Notes under the pieces: generated by a model
The model's input: the letters and a program-made list of their open reading frames with translations, nothing else
Databases searched by the model: none
Told to the model about the DNA's origin: nothing
Translations under genes and position numbers: made by a program
Assembly (NCBI RefSeq): GCF_000971155.1
Contig: NZ_BBLX01000009.1
Span: 1-64,000 of the forward strand
Reading direction: 5' to 3'
Length of the DNA stretch: 64,000 bases
Origin: Demequina maris
GTDB taxonomy: Bacteria; Actinomycetota; Actinomycetes; Actinomycetales; Demequinaceae
Shown here: positions 48,818 to 57,593 of the stretch, one piece after another
Layout: each line of letters starts with the position of its first letter
How positions within the stretch are numbered: position 1 is the first letter of the stretch

Positions 48818-49836
48818 GGTTCGAGGCGCAGGTCACGGTCGAAGGGCGCGACGTCGACGCGACGCTCACGGTCGGCGCGGGTCGCACGCTCGCGCTGCTC
48901 GGCCCCAACGGGTCCGGGAAGTCCACGGCGCTCGAGGCGATCGCCGGCGTCGTGCGGCCCACCCGTGCGCGCATCGTGCTCGACGGGGTTGAGCTTGTCG
49001 GGGCCGGGCGGCCGGTGCCGCCCCGCGAGCGCGGCATCGTGCTGCTCGCGCAGGACGATGCGCTGTTCCCCATGAGCGTGCTCGACAACGTCGCGTTCGG
49101 GCCGCGCGCGGCCGGACGCCGGGACGCGCGCGAGGTCGCGGGCACGTGGCTCGAGCGGGTGGGCTGCGCCGATCTCGCGGCACGCCGGCCGGGCGAGCTG
49201 TCCGGCGGGCAGGCGCGCCGCGTCGCCATCGCGCGGGCCCTCGCCGCCGAGCCCCGGGTCCTCCTGCTGGACGAGCCGTTCGCCGGCCTGGACGTGGAGG
49301 CCGCCTCGTCGATCAGGACGATGCTGCGGGCCCTGCTCGCGGACGTCACCGCGATCGTCACGACACACGACGCGCTCGATGCGCACACGCTCGCCGACGA
49401 CGTCGCCGTGATGGACGGCGGCCGCGTCGTGGAGGCGGGCGCGGCGGCGGAGGTGCTGACCCGGCCCCGCACCCCGTTCGCGGCGCGGATGGCCGCACGC
49501 GTGCTGGTCGCCGGGACGATGCGCGGGGGCGCGCTCGAGCTGCCGGGCGGCGCCCGCGTGCCCGTCAGCGGTGGCCCGGGCGGCGGCGCTGCGGGGGCCG
49601 TCGCGCTGCCGCCCTCGGCCGTCGCGCTCGCGGTCGGGGACGCGCCGCGCGACCGGGCGCTGGCGTGGATCCCCGACGCCGTCACGGCGCTCGAGCCGCG
49701 CGGGGACGAGGTGCGGGTGGTCGGCGCGACGGTCGCGGCGGACGTCGACGCGACCGTCGCGGCACAGCTCGACGCGGGTGCGGACGTGTGGTTCGGCGTG
49801 CCGCGCGGGCTTGCCGCGTACGCCCTCACCGACTGA
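48814..49836 (+). CDS. modC: Molybdate ABC transporter ATP-binding protein
   Basis: 340 residues. Walker A GPNGSGKST, Q-loop LLAQDDALFPHM-type segment (LAQDDALFPMSVLDNVAFG), signature LSGGQARR, Walker B LLLDEPFAGLD and switch VTTHDA. The C-terminal part (about 250-340) is a TOBE-like regulatory domain. Two GGACGATGCG copies fall in it (49053 and 49514). Confidence 0.92.
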   Translation: MRFEAQVTVEGRDVDATLTVGAGRTLALLGPNGSGKSTALEAIAGVVRPTRARIVLDGVELVGAGRPVPPRERGIVLLAQDDALFPMSVLDNVAFGPRAAGRRDAREVAGTWLERVGCADLAARRPGELSGGQARRVAIARALAAEPRVLLLDEPFAGLDVEAASSIRTMLRALLADVTAIVTTHDALDAHTLADDVAVMDGGRVVEAGAAAEVLTRPRTPFAARMAARVLVAGTMRGGALELPGGARVPVSGGPGGGAAGAVALPPSAVALAVGDAPRDRALAWIPDAVTALEPRGDEVRVVGATVAADVDATVAAQLDAGADVWFGVPRGLAAYALTD

Positions 49837-49898
49837 CGCACCGTGGCGCGAGCGCACCGCAACCCGGGGGAAACACGGGCGTTCGTACACTGACGGGC

Positions 49899-50390
49899 AT
49901 GGCCCCGGACCTGTCGGGCGTGCGCGTGCACGTCCTCACCGCGTCGAACCGATCGGCGCGCGGCGAGCGCGCGGACGCGTCGGGCCCCGTGCTCGCGGAC
50001 GCGATGGCGGCGCTGGGCGCGGAGGTCGCGACGCGCATCGTCCCCGATGGCGTCGACTCGGTGCGCGGCGCGATCCGTGCCGCGATCGCGGGCGGCGCCC
50101 GGGTGGTGCTCACCACGGGTGGCACCGGCCTGACCCCGCAGGACCTCACCCCCGAGGCGACAGCGCCGCTGCTCTCGCGGCCGCTGCCCGGGATCGCCGA
50201 GCGGCTCCGCGCGGTCGACGCCGAGGCCGTGCCCACCGCGGTGCTCTCGCGCGGCCTCGCCGGGGTGACCGAGGAGGGCGCGATCGTCGTGAACGTCGCC
50301 GGGTCGCCGGGCGCCGCGCGCTCCGCGGTCGCGGTGCTGGCGGCGGTGCTGCCGCACGCGCTGTCCCAGCTGGACGGAGGGGACCATTGA
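49899..50390 (+). CDS. MoaB/MogA-type molybdopterin protein
   Basis: 163 residues. VRVHVLTASNRSARGERADASGPVLADAMAALGAEV, VVLTTGGTGLTPQDLTPEAT and the late NVAGSPGAARSAVAVLAAVLPHALSQL place it in the MoCF-biosynthesis (MogA/MoaB) family, which adenylates molybdopterin. A -10 TACACT at 49886-49891 lies 7 bases before the ATG, so this starts a new leaderless transcript moaB-moaE-moaA. Confidence 0.9.
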   Translation: MAPDLSGVRVHVLTASNRSARGERADASGPVLADAMAALGAEVATRIVPDGVDSVRGAIRAAIAGGARVVLTTGGTGLTPQDLTPEATAPLLSRPLPGIAERLRAVDAEAVPTAVLSRGLAGVTEEGAIVVNVAGSPGAARSAVAVLAAVLPHALSQLDGGDH

Positions 50391-50803
50391 TCGCGCTGAC
50401 CGCCGTGACCTCGGAGGTGCTGTCGCTCGACGCGCACGTCGCCGCCGTCGCGGGCCCGCGCGCGGGCGCGATCGCGACCTTCATCGGCACCGTGCGGGAC
50501 CACGACCCGTCCGTCGACGGCGAGGTCGTGGGCCTCGACTACTCGGCGCATCCGTCCGCCACGGAGGTGCTGGGCGCGCTGGCGGCGCGCCACGACGCCG
50601 CCGACCTCGTCATCGCCGTCACCCACCGCATCGGCTCCCTGTCGGTCGGCGAGGCGGCGATCGTCGCCGCGGTGTCCGCGCCGCATCGTCGCGAAGCGCT
50701 CGACACGGTATCCGCCCTGGTGGAGACCGTGAAGGCCGAGCTGCCCGTGTGGAAGCGCGAGCTGCTCGCGGATGGCTCGCACACGTGGGTGGGGCTGTCG
50801 TGA
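50387..50803 (+). CDS. moaE: Molybdopterin synthase catalytic subunit
   Basis: 138 residues with an unusual TTG start at 50387, which overlaps the previous stop (TTGA) and has GGAGGGG upstream. AGAIATFIGTVRDHD, GLDYSAHPSATEVLGAL, VTHRIGSLSVGEAAIVAAVSAPHRREALD and KAELPVWKRE (active-site Lys) are MoaE signatures. It transfers sulfur from MoaD thiocarboxylate to precursor Z; moaD is at 54054. Confidence 0.93.
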   Translation: MIALTAVTSEVLSLDAHVAAVAGPRAGAIATFIGTVRDHDPSVDGEVVGLDYSAHPSATEVLGALAARHDAADLVIAVTHRIGSLSVGEAAIVAAVSAPHRREALDTVSALVETVKAELPVWKRELLADGSHTWVGLS

Positions 50804-51798
50804 CGGCGGCCCTGATCGACCGGTTCGGGCGCGTCCACCGCGACCTGCGCATCTCGCTGACCGACCGCTGCTCGCTGCGGTGCACCTACTGCATGCCGGC
50901 CGACGGGGTGCCATGGCTCGCCTCGTCGACGCTGCTCACCACCGAGGAGCTGGTGAGGCTCGCGCGCGTGGCGGTGTCGCTCGGGGTGCGCGAGATCCGG
51001 CTCACGGGCGGCGAGCCGCTGCTGCGACCGGACGTCGTGGACGTGGTCGCGGCGCTGGCCGAGCTCCGGGGGCCCGACGGGCCGCTGGACCTGTCGCTCA
51101 CGACCAACGCGCTCCGCCTGCCCGCGCTCGCCGCGCCGCTCCGTGACGCGGGGCTCGCCCGGGTCAACATCTCGCTGGACACGCTTCTGCGGTCGCGCTT
51201 CATCGAGCTGACGCGGCGCGATCGGCTCGCGGACACGCTCGCCGGGATCGAGGCGGCGCGCGCCGTGGGCTTCTCCCCCGTCAAGCTCAACGCCCTGGTG
51301 ATGCGGGGGGTCAACGACGACGAGATCGGCGACCTGGTGGCGTTCGCCGTGGAGCGCGGGCTCGAGATGCGCTTCATCGAGCACATGCCGCTCGACGGCG
51401 GCCACACGTGGCGGCGCGAGGAGATGGTCACCGGCGAGGAGATCCTCGCGGCGGTGTCGGCGCGGTACGAGCTCGAGGCGCTCGGGCACGACGGCTCGGC
51501 GCCCGCGTCCCAGTTCCGGATCGTCGGAACCCCCTCGACGGTCGGGGTCATCGCCTCGGTGACGCGCGCGTTCTGCGACCGCTGCGACCGGGTGCGGCTC
51601 ACGGCCGACGGCCAGTTCCGCAACTGCCTGTTCGCGCACGACGAGTCCGACCTGCGCACCCTCATGCGCGAGGGCGCGGACGATGCGCGGCTCGCCGAGG
51701 CCATGCAGGCGTGCGTGTCGCTCAAGAAGCCGGGGCACGGGATCGACGACCCGTCCTTCGTGCAGCCGTCCCGGCCGATGAGCGCGATCGGGGGCTGA
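50800..51798 (+). CDS. moaA: GTP 3',8-cyclase
   Basis: 332 residues from the GTG overlapping moaE (GTGA). The radical SAM cluster motif is CSLRCTYCMP and the C-terminal 4Fe-4S cluster motif is FCDRCDRVRLTADGQFRNC. LTGGEPLLR and SLDTL are present, and the essential C-terminal Gly-Gly ends the protein (SAIGG). First step of molybdopterin synthesis. Confidence 0.96.
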   Translation: MTAALIDRFGRVHRDLRISLTDRCSLRCTYCMPADGVPWLASSTLLTTEELVRLARVAVSLGVREIRLTGGEPLLRPDVVDVVAALAELRGPDGPLDLSLTTNALRLPALAAPLRDAGLARVNISLDTLLRSRFIELTRRDRLADTLAGIEAARAVGFSPVKLNALVMRGVNDDEIGDLVAFAVERGLEMRFIEHMPLDGGHTWRREEMVTGEEILAAVSARYELEALGHDGSAPASQFRIVGTPSTVGVIASVTRAFCDRCDRVRLTADGQFRNCLFAHDESDLRTLMREGADDARLAEAMQACVSLKKPGHGIDDPSFVQPSRPMSAIGG

Positions 51799-51809
51799 CG
51801 TCCCGTCCC

Positions 51810-52430
51810 CTACGCCGTTGCGACGGGCTGGCGGAGGATCGTGCGGAGCTTCTCGGGCGCGACCTTGCGGAAGTCGCTGAGGTAGATCTCGTGGTGCCGG
51901 CCGGTCATGCGCAGGCCGTTCGCCGGGATGAACTCGTCGTGGATCCGCGCGAGGACCGGCCCCTCGTCGTCGAAGGACCCGACGTGGAGCGTCTGGACGC
52001 ATCGTCCCTCCGCGAGGGTCTCGAGGCGGACGTCGTCCAGGCGGGCCGGGGCGTCCTTCGCGCCGGCGGCGGCGATCGCGGACTCGACCAGCGCATCGCC
52101 CACCCAGTCCGGCGTCATGATCATGAGGGTCCAGTCCCAGGCCGACTTGTCCCGGCGCGTGGTGAAGTACGCGGGGTCGTCGGCCGTCCAGAGGCCCTCG
52201 AGCGGCATGACGACGTAGTCGCGGCCCAGCTCCTTCTTCGAGGCGAACTTGGCCTTGTACGCGACCGGGTAGAGGGCCTCGATGGCCTGGGCGAATGCGG
52301 GGCTCGCGTTGGGATCGCCGTGGCCGTCGACCATGAGGTAGCGGGTGGGCGGGACGTCGAGCAGCCGGACCTCGCCGCGCTTGGCTGCGTAGGCGTCGAG
52401 GGTCCTCTTGAGGTCGACCTTGTCGGGCAT
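51810..52430 (-). CDS. GyrI-like small-molecule-binding protein
   Basis: 206 residues. PTRYLMVDGHGDPNASPAFAQAIEALYPVAYKAKFASKKELGRDYVVMPLEGLW and LHVGSFDDEGPVLARIHDEFIPANGLRMTGRHHEIYLSDFRKVAPEKLRTILRQPV match the GyrI-like/SOUL-type domain family. Its function is unknown. It is convergent with moaA, 11 bases away. Confidence 0.85.
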   Translation of the reverse strand: MPDKVDLKRTLDAYAAKRGEVRLLDVPPTRYLMVDGHGDPNASPAFAQAIEALYPVAYKAKFASKKELGRDYVVMPLEGLWTADDPAYFTTRRDKSAWDWTLMIMTPDWVGDALVESAIAAAGAKDAPARLDDVRLETLAEGRCVQTLHVGSFDDEGPVLARIHDEFIPANGLRMTGRHHEIYLSDFRKVAPEKLRTILRQPVATA

Positions 52431-52523
52431 CGCGGTACCTCCCTGGGGCGAGTCTGGCACGCCGCGCCGCTCCCCGCGTTGCTGTGCGGGCTGATGTCCC
52501 CGGGCCTGCGTGCGCTGGAAGTT

Positions 52524-52577
52524 GTCCACATACCAGGGACGATGTGTCTGTGGCGTTGTCTGACCCTGGTGGTGGAC
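52524..52577. repeat. Inverted repeat upstream of the DUF222 gene
   Basis: GTCCACATACCAGGG at 52524-52538 is nearly complementary to CCCTGGTGGTGGAC at 52564-52577. The hairpin ends 8 bases before the ATG at 52585, where the ribosome site should be. No good ribosome site is visible. Confidence 0.4.
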
Positions 52578-52584
52578 TGGTTCC

Positions 52585-53964
52585 ATGGAGTTCTCGGTGC
52601 TGGACGTCGCGAAGGGCTTGGTGCCGCTCAAGCCCTTCGAGCAGCGTGATCTGCGCACGCTGTCCGAGGACGAGCTCGCGACCGCGCTGGAGGTCGCCGG
52701 CAAGCTGGCACGGCTGGCGGACGTGCCGGGCGTGATGCTCGCCGCCGAGGTGCAGCGTCGCTCCAAGGACAAGCCCGGGGGTGGGATGGCACGCCGGCGC
52801 GGGCATCGCAACGCGGCGGGTTTGGTGGCGAAGCAGCGGGGTGGGTCGGCCGGTCAGGCGCACGATGCGATCGCCACCGGCGGGCTGTTCGGGTCCGACG
52901 ACGGCGACGAGGGCGAGGGTGCGGGTGCGGGTGGTGAGGGTGGCGCCGGTGGTGGCGGTCAGGCGCCCCGGTTCGCGCATGTCGCGGCCGCGGTGAGGGC
53001 CGGCGACCTGTCCGCGGCGCAGGCCGCGTTGCTGATCGAGACCCTGGAAGCCCTGGACGGTGCCGGCGAGGAGGTCGAGCAGGCGCTGGTGGTCAAGGCG
53101 TTGAAGCTGTCGTTGGCGGACCTGCGCAAGGCGTGCCTGGCGCTGCGGGCACGGTGGGACCAGGACCGGTGGTCCGAGCGCGAGAAGCGCCAGCGCGGCG
53201 AACGCTACCTGGCGCTGACGGAGAACGCCGACGGGATGGTCCGCATCACGGGCCTGCTGGATCCGGCGTCGGCGGCACCGATCAAGACGTGGTTCGACGC
53301 CCAGGTCAAGGCCGCCTTCCGAAAGCGCCGCGAGGAAGGGCTGGGAGCGGCCCCGGCGGGTGAGGCCGGCCGGATCCGCGTCGACGCGCTCGTGGACCTC
53401 ACCCGCCACGGAATGCGCTGCGAGGCGCCCGGCTCCGGTGTCAGCACGGAGGTTGTGATCCGTATCGACCACGACGCGCTGCGCACCGGGGTGGGGCTGG
53501 GCTCCTGCGATGCGGTGTCGACGCCGTTGTCGGCCGGTCAGACGCGACGCCTGGCGGTCGACATGAAGGTGCTGCCGATCGTCCTCGGTGGCGGCTCCCA
53601 GGTCCTCGACGTGGGCTTTGCTCGACGATTCTTCACCCCCGCTCAACGTCACGCGTTGGCCGAACGTGACGGCGGCTGCGCGTTCTGTCACGCCCCCGTC
53701 GCGTGGTGCGACGCCCACCACATCGCCTGGTGGAAGGAAGACTCCGGCCCCACCGACCTGTCCAACGGGGTGCTCCTTTGCACGAGATGCCACCACAGGA
53801 TCCACGACGACGGCTGGCAGGTACGCGCCACCGCGACCAAGGTGTGGTTCATCCCGCCCACCACGGTCGACCCCCAGCAGCGACCCCGCCAAGGCGGCAA
53901 AGCCGCCCTCGAGGTCAACCTCGCAGGCACCACCCGCTCCAGCACCACCGCCCCACCCAGATGA
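52585..53964 (+). CDS. DUF222/HNH endonuclease-like protein
   Basis: 459 residues. The DUF222 helical region (about 40-330) has the family stretch HVAAAVRAGDLSAAQAALLIETLEAL and YLALTENADGMVRITGLLDPASAAPIKTWFDAQ. The C-terminal HNH nuclease has RDGGCAFCHAPVAWCDAHHIAWWKEDSGPTDLSNGVLLCTRCHHRIHDDGW, with zinc Cys and catalytic His retained. This family occurs in many copies in actinobacterial genomes and behaves like a selfish or mobile-associated gene. It lies between the two Moco clusters. Its base use is less GC-extreme than its neighbours. Confidence 0.9.
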   Translation: MEFSVLDVAKGLVPLKPFEQRDLRTLSEDELATALEVAGKLARLADVPGVMLAAEVQRRSKDKPGGGMARRRGHRNAAGLVAKQRGGSAGQAHDAIATGGLFGSDDGDEGEGAGAGGEGGAGGGGQAPRFAHVAAAVRAGDLSAAQAALLIETLEALDGAGEEVEQALVVKALKLSLADLRKACLALRARWDQDRWSEREKRQRGERYLALTENADGMVRITGLLDPASAAPIKTWFDAQVKAAFRKRREEGLGAAPAGEAGRIRVDALVDLTRHGMRCEAPGSGVSTEVVIRIDHDALRTGVGLGSCDAVSTPLSAGQTRRLAVDMKVLPIVLGGGSQVLDVGFARRFFTPAQRHALAERDGGCAFCHAPVAWCDAHHIAWWKEDSGPTDLSNGVLLCTRCHHRIHDDGWQVRATATKVWFIPPTTVDPQQRPRQGGKAALEVNLAGTTRSSTTAPPR

Positions 53965-54004
53965 CCCCGCCCCGACGGCGCCCACCCACCCGGGAGGCGC
54001 CGCA

Positions 54005-54032
54005 CCGGCACGCCCGGAAGGCGGCGTGTCGG
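54005..54032. terminator. Hairpin between DUF222 and moaD
   Basis: CCGGCACGCC at 54005-54014 pairs with 54023-54032 (9 of 10). A second small hairpin CGGCGCC/GGCGCCG precedes it at 53976-54002. Both lie between the convergent genes. Confidence 0.5.
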
Positions 54033-54053
54033 CACGAGAGGCTGTCGCGTCGC

Positions 54054-54287
54054 CTAGCCCCCCGCGAACGGCGGCAGGACGTCGACCAGGTCGCCGCCCG
54101 CCAGCGCCTCGTGGTCCTCGAGGCGGGTGCCGTCGCGCAGGATGGCGCACTGACGGATCACCCGCGGCGCATCGTCCCCGCGCATCGCCAGCGCCTCGCG
54201 CAGACCCGCCACGGAGCCCACAGCGAGGGTGAGCTCCTGAGCGCCCGCGGCCTCCGCGGCGCCGGCGAACAGCCTGACCGTGATCAC
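54054..54287 (-). CDS. moaD: Molybdopterin synthase sulfur carrier subunit
   Basis: 77 residues from a GTG overlapping the previous stop (GTGA). ITVRLFAGAAEAAGAQELTLAVGSVAGLREAL is ubiquitin-like, and the C-terminus ends VDVLPPFAGG with the Gly-Gly that is thiocarboxylated by MoeB. Last gene of the long minus-strand operon; its partner moaE is 3.7 kb away on the other strand. Confidence 0.93.
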   Translation of the reverse strand: MITVRLFAGAAEAAGAQELTLAVGSVAGLREALAMRGDDAPRVIRQCAILRDGTRLEDHEALAGGDLVDVLPPFAGG

Positions 54288-54535
54288 TCGGCCGCCCAGC
54301 GCGCGGCGAGCGCGGACGCGGTGGCGCACTCGGCGGCGATGTCCCCGCCCGCGGCCGCGCGACGCCCCGCCGCGTAGCCGACGAGGAATGTCGTGAGCGG
54401 CGCCGCCGGCCGCACCACCGAGTGCGCCGCATCGCGGGCGACGTCGAGCAGCGCCTGCACGTCCAGCTCGCCCAGGTCGAGCTCGAGCTCGGCCGCGAGC
54501 GCTTCGACCCACTGATCCATGGTGCCCTCGGTCAT
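54284..54535 (-). CDS. DUF6457 small protein
   Basis: 83 residues. MDQWVEALAAELELDLGELDVQALLDVARDAAHSVVRPAAPLTTFLVGYAAGRRAA matches the DUF6457 pattern that accompanies mobA in actinobacteria. It overlaps mobA (ATGA) and moaD (GTGA). The role is unknown; a MobA-associated or Moco-handling helper is a guess from context. Confidence 0.8.
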   Translation of the reverse strand: MTEGTMDQWVEALAAELELDLGELDVQALLDVARDAAHSVVRPAAPLTTFLVGYAAGRRAAAGGDIAAECATASALAARWAAE

Positions 54536-55098
54536 CCCAACCGCCCCTTCCAGTAGTCCTCGTCGTCGCTCGTGTCGAGGTCCCGCGCGAGGTCGTCCAC
54601 CGACGGGACCTCCGCCATGGGGATCCCGACGACCAGCCTACGCAGGGAGGATCCCGCCAGATCGGCGGAGCACCGCGCCGCCAGGGCCGGGGTCGGGTAG
54701 GCCGCCAGCAGCTGCTGGGCGAAGCCCTCGGCGTCGACCAGCCACGCGCCCCGCTCCGGACCGGCGACGGCGAGCAACGCCGGGACGGCGTCGCCCGCGC
54801 GCGGCGTGTCCACGCCGAGCACCACGGTGACCGGCGCGGGCCGGCGATCGCGCGCGAGCTCGGCGACGCCGGCGGCGACCGCCGCCGCGGGCCCGGAGCC
54901 CTCCGGCTGCTCCACGGTCCACCGCGCACCCTCCGCGCGAGGCCCTCCGACCACGACGACACCCGCGGCCCCCGCGACCGCGTCGAGCGCCCGATCCAGC
55001 AGCGTCCGTCCGCCGACCACCAGCGCGGGCTTCGACACCCCGCCGAGCCGCGAGCCGCGTCCTCCCGCGACGATGATCGCGTCCCAGGGCTCAGCCAT
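54532..55098 (-). CDS. mobA: Molybdenum cofactor guanylyltransferase
   Basis: 188 residues from the ATG at 55098. The nucleotidyltransferase signature IIVAGGRGSRLGGVSKPALVVGGRTLLDRALDAV is clear. VVLGVDTPRAGDAVPALL is the VxCDxP-type metal motif, with Gly in place of Cys. It attaches GMP to molybdopterin for the nitrate-reductase-type cofactor. It follows moaC by 41 bases. Confidence 0.88.
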   Translation of the reverse strand: MAEPWDAIIVAGGRGSRLGGVSKPALVVGGRTLLDRALDAVAGAAGVVVVGGPRAEGARWTVEQPEGSGPAAAVAAGVAELARDRRPAPVTVVLGVDTPRAGDAVPALLAVAGPERGAWLVDAEGFAQQLLAAYPTPALAARCSADLAGSSLRRLVVGIPMAEVPSVDDLARDLDTSDDEDYWKGRLG

Positions 55099-55139
55099 GG
55101 GATCCCGTCGGGCGCGCTGCACCCGCGGCGCCCATCGCG

Positions 55140-55640
55140 TCACCCACGGCGCCACGACCCCGACTTGCCGCCCTCCTTCGCCAGGAGGCGGATGTCGCGG
55201 ATGGTGGTGCCCTTGTCGAGCGCCTTCACCATGTCGACGATGTTGAGGGCCGAGACCGACACCGCGGTGAACGCCTCCATCTCGACCCCGGTGCGGTCGG
55301 CGGTCGACACGGTGGCGGTGATGCGCACGCCCTCGTCCTCCACGGCGACGTCGACGACCGCGCCGTGGACGCCGATCACGTGGGCGAGCGGCAGCAGCTC
55401 GGGCGTGCGCTTCGCGGCGGCGATGCCCGCGATCCGGGCGAGCGCGAGCGCGTCCCCCTTGGGCACCGTGCCGTCCCGCAGGGCGGCCACGACGTGCGGC
55501 GAGCACGCGACGAAGCCCTCCGCGGTAGCGCTGCGGACCGTGGGCTGCTTCGCGGTGACGTCGACCATGCGGACCTGGCCGCGCGCGTCGAGATGGGTGA
55601 AGGCGGGCCCGGTCGTGCCGGCCTCGCTGTTCTCGCTCAT
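55140..55640 (-). CDS. moaC: Cyclic pyranopterin monophosphate synthase
   Basis: 166 residues. FTHLDARGQVRMVDVTAKQPTVRSATAEG, KGDALALARIAGIAAAKRTPELLPLAHVIGVHGAVV and EMEAFTAVSVSALNIVDMVKALDKGTTIRDIRLLAKEGGKSG are complete MoaC signatures. It converts the MoaA product to cPMP. ATG overlaps the moeA stop. Confidence 0.97.
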   Translation of the reverse strand: MSENSEAGTTGPAFTHLDARGQVRMVDVTAKQPTVRSATAEGFVACSPHVVAALRDGTVPKGDALALARIAGIAAAKRTPELLPLAHVIGVHGAVVDVAVEDEGVRITATVSTADRTGVEMEAFTAVSVSALNIVDMVKALDKGTTIRDIRLLAKEGGKSGSWRRG

Positions 55641-56884
55641 ACGGTGAACCTCCTGACGGCGACGATATCGCCAGCCTCGACGGCGTCGGCCTCGGCCCGG
55701 ACCCGGGCGAGCCCGTCGGCCGCGGCGAGGCGCGCCGCCAGGTGCGAGCCGGAGCCGCCGGACGTGGCCGGCCGGACGCCCGGGAGCGCCCCGGCGACCG
55801 CCCCGGAAGCCTCGACACCGCCGGCGACCGCGTCGGCGTCCCCGTCGACGAGGACCACCGGCATCACCTGCTCACGCCCGGGCGGGCACCGCCACGGCTC
55901 GAGCGCGCGCATCGGCTCCCACGCGGGCTCGGGCACCCCCAGCATCGCGCGCACCGCGGGGCCGACGAACAGCTCGACGCACACCGCGACGGCGACGGGG
56001 TTCCCGGGCAGGCAGATCACGGGCGCGCCGCCCACGACCCCGAGCCCCTGGGGCTTGCCCGGCTGGATCGCGACCCGGAGGAACTCGACTCCGACGCCGG
56101 CCAGCCCCTCCTTCACCGGATCGTGGTCCCCGACGCTGGCGCCGCCGGTCGTGACCACGAGGTCCGCGTCCGCGTACTCGACCGCGGCGCGCACCGCCTC
56201 GCCGGTGTCGCCCACGGTCCCGAGGTCGACCGCCACAGCCCCGAGGCTCCGCAGCGCGGCCTCGAGGTACGTGGCATTGGACTCCCAGATCTGTCCGGGG
56301 CCGAGCGTCGCGCCGGGCGCGGCGAGCTCGTCCCCGGTGACGAGGAAGGCGACGCGGGGCGCGGGCAGCACCACCAGCTCGCCGTTCCCGGCGGCCGCCG
56401 CGGCGGCGAGGTGGCGCGGCCGCAGGCGCACGCCCGCCTCGACCACGAGGTCCCCGTGCCGCGCGTCCTCGGCGCGGCGCCTGATGTGACGCCCGGGAGG
56501 GACGGGGGCATCGACGAGCACGGTGCCGGCGGTCGCCGTGACCTGTTCCTGGGGCACCACCGCATCGGCCTCCGCGGGCACCGGGGCGCCGGTCATGATC
56601 CGCACCGCCTCGCCCGCGCCCAGCACCCCGTCCCACGGATGGCCCGCCGACGACTCCCCCGCGACCACGAGGCGGACGGGCGCGGCCTCGGTCGCCTGGA
56701 CGACGTCACGCGCGCGGATCGCGTAGCCGTCCATCGCCGAGTTGTCGAAGGGCGGGAGGTCGCCGGCCGCCCTGACGTCCACCGCGAGGACCGCGCCGAG
56801 CGCGTCCCGCAGCGGCACCCGTCGCGGCGGCGGCGGCTCCACGAGCGCCAGCACCTGCGCGAGGTGCTCCGCGGCGCTACGCAC
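55637..56884 (-). CDS. moeA: Molybdopterin molybdenumtransferase
   Basis: 415 residues. Domain motifs PPFDNSAMDGYAIRA, RIMTGAPVPAEADAVVPQEQ, LVTGDELAAPG and TTGGASVGDHDPVKEGL, then LPGNPVAVAVCVELFVGPAVRAMLG, are the MoeA hallmarks. It inserts molybdenum into adenylated molybdopterin. GTG start, 8-base overlap with moeB. Confidence 0.95.
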   Translation of the reverse strand: MRSAAEHLAQVLALVEPPPPRRVPLRDALGAVLAVDVRAAGDLPPFDNSAMDGYAIRARDVVQATEAAPVRLVVAGESSAGHPWDGVLGAGEAVRIMTGAPVPAEADAVVPQEQVTATAGTVLVDAPVPPGRHIRRRAEDARHGDLVVEAGVRLRPRHLAAAAAAGNGELVVLPAPRVAFLVTGDELAAPGATLGPGQIWESNATYLEAALRSLGAVAVDLGTVGDTGEAVRAAVEYADADLVVTTGGASVGDHDPVKEGLAGVGVEFLRVAIQPGKPQGLGVVGGAPVICLPGNPVAVAVCVELFVGPAVRAMLGVPEPAWEPMRALEPWRCPPGREQVMPVVLVDGDADAVAGGVEASGAVAGALPGVRPATSGGSGSHLAARLAAADGLARVRAEADAVEAGDIVAVRRFTV

Positions 56885-57593
56885 CCGCGCCTCCCGCGAT
56901 CGGCAGGCTGCGCCACGCGCCGTCGCGGGCGTCGACCACCTGGAGGGTCCCGACCAGGCCGCGCCCGGCTCCCGTGAGCCGCACGATCGCCTGCGATGCC
57001 ATCGCCGCGCCCACCTGGCCGCACAGCGGCCCGAGCACGCCGCCCGCGTCGCACACGCCGAAGTCGGGCGCCGGCTCCACCGGGAAGACGTCGCGGAGGG
57101 TGCGCCCCTCGTCGAACACGGTCACCTGGCCGAACCACCCCTGGACCGCTCCCCACACCAGGGGGATCCCGAGGTCGGCGCAGGCATCGGCGACCGCGAG
57201 GCGCGACGGCCACGTGTCGGTGCAGTCGAGCACGAGGTCGTCCCCGGCGAGCACGTCGGCCGCGTCCGCGCCCAGACGGGCGTCAATCGTGGTCACGGAG
57301 ACCTGGGGGGCCAGGGCGGCGAGGGACGATGCGGCGGCCTCGACCTTCGCGAGTCCCACGTCGGCGGGCCCGAAGAGCACCTGCCGGTGCAGGTTGGTCA
57401 CCGAGACCCGGTCGGAGTCGATCAGCGTGAGCGCCCCGACACCCGCTGCGGCGAGGTAGAGCGCGGCCGGGCAGCCGAGCCCGCCCACGCCGACGATCGC
57501 GACCCGCGCCGCGCCCAGCGCCTCCTGCCCCTCTCCCCCGAAGCCGGGGAGCGCCCGTTGCCGGACGTACGCGTCAGCTGCCACCCGCGTCAC
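56877..57593 (-). CDS. moeB: MoeB/ThiF-type adenylyltransferase
   Basis: 238 residues. RQRALPGFGGEGQEALGAARVAIVGVGGLGCPAALYLAAAGVGALTLIDSDRVSVTNLHRQVLF is the E1-like ATP-binding core, and LDCTDTWPSRLAVADAC contains the DxTD motif. It lacks the zinc CxxC pairs and the rhodanese domain of some homologues. It activates MoaD. GTG start, 20-base overlap with the upstream gene. Confidence 0.9.
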   Translation of the reverse strand: MTRVAADAYVRQRALPGFGGEGQEALGAARVAIVGVGGLGCPAALYLAAAGVGALTLIDSDRVSVTNLHRQVLFGPADVGLAKVEAAASSLAALAPQVSVTTIDARLGADAADVLAGDDLVLDCTDTWPSRLAVADACADLGIPLVWGAVQGWFGQVTVFDEGRTLRDVFPVEPAPDFGVCDAGGVLGPLCGQVGAAMASQAIVRLTGAGRGLVGTLQVVDARDGAWRSLPIAGGAGA

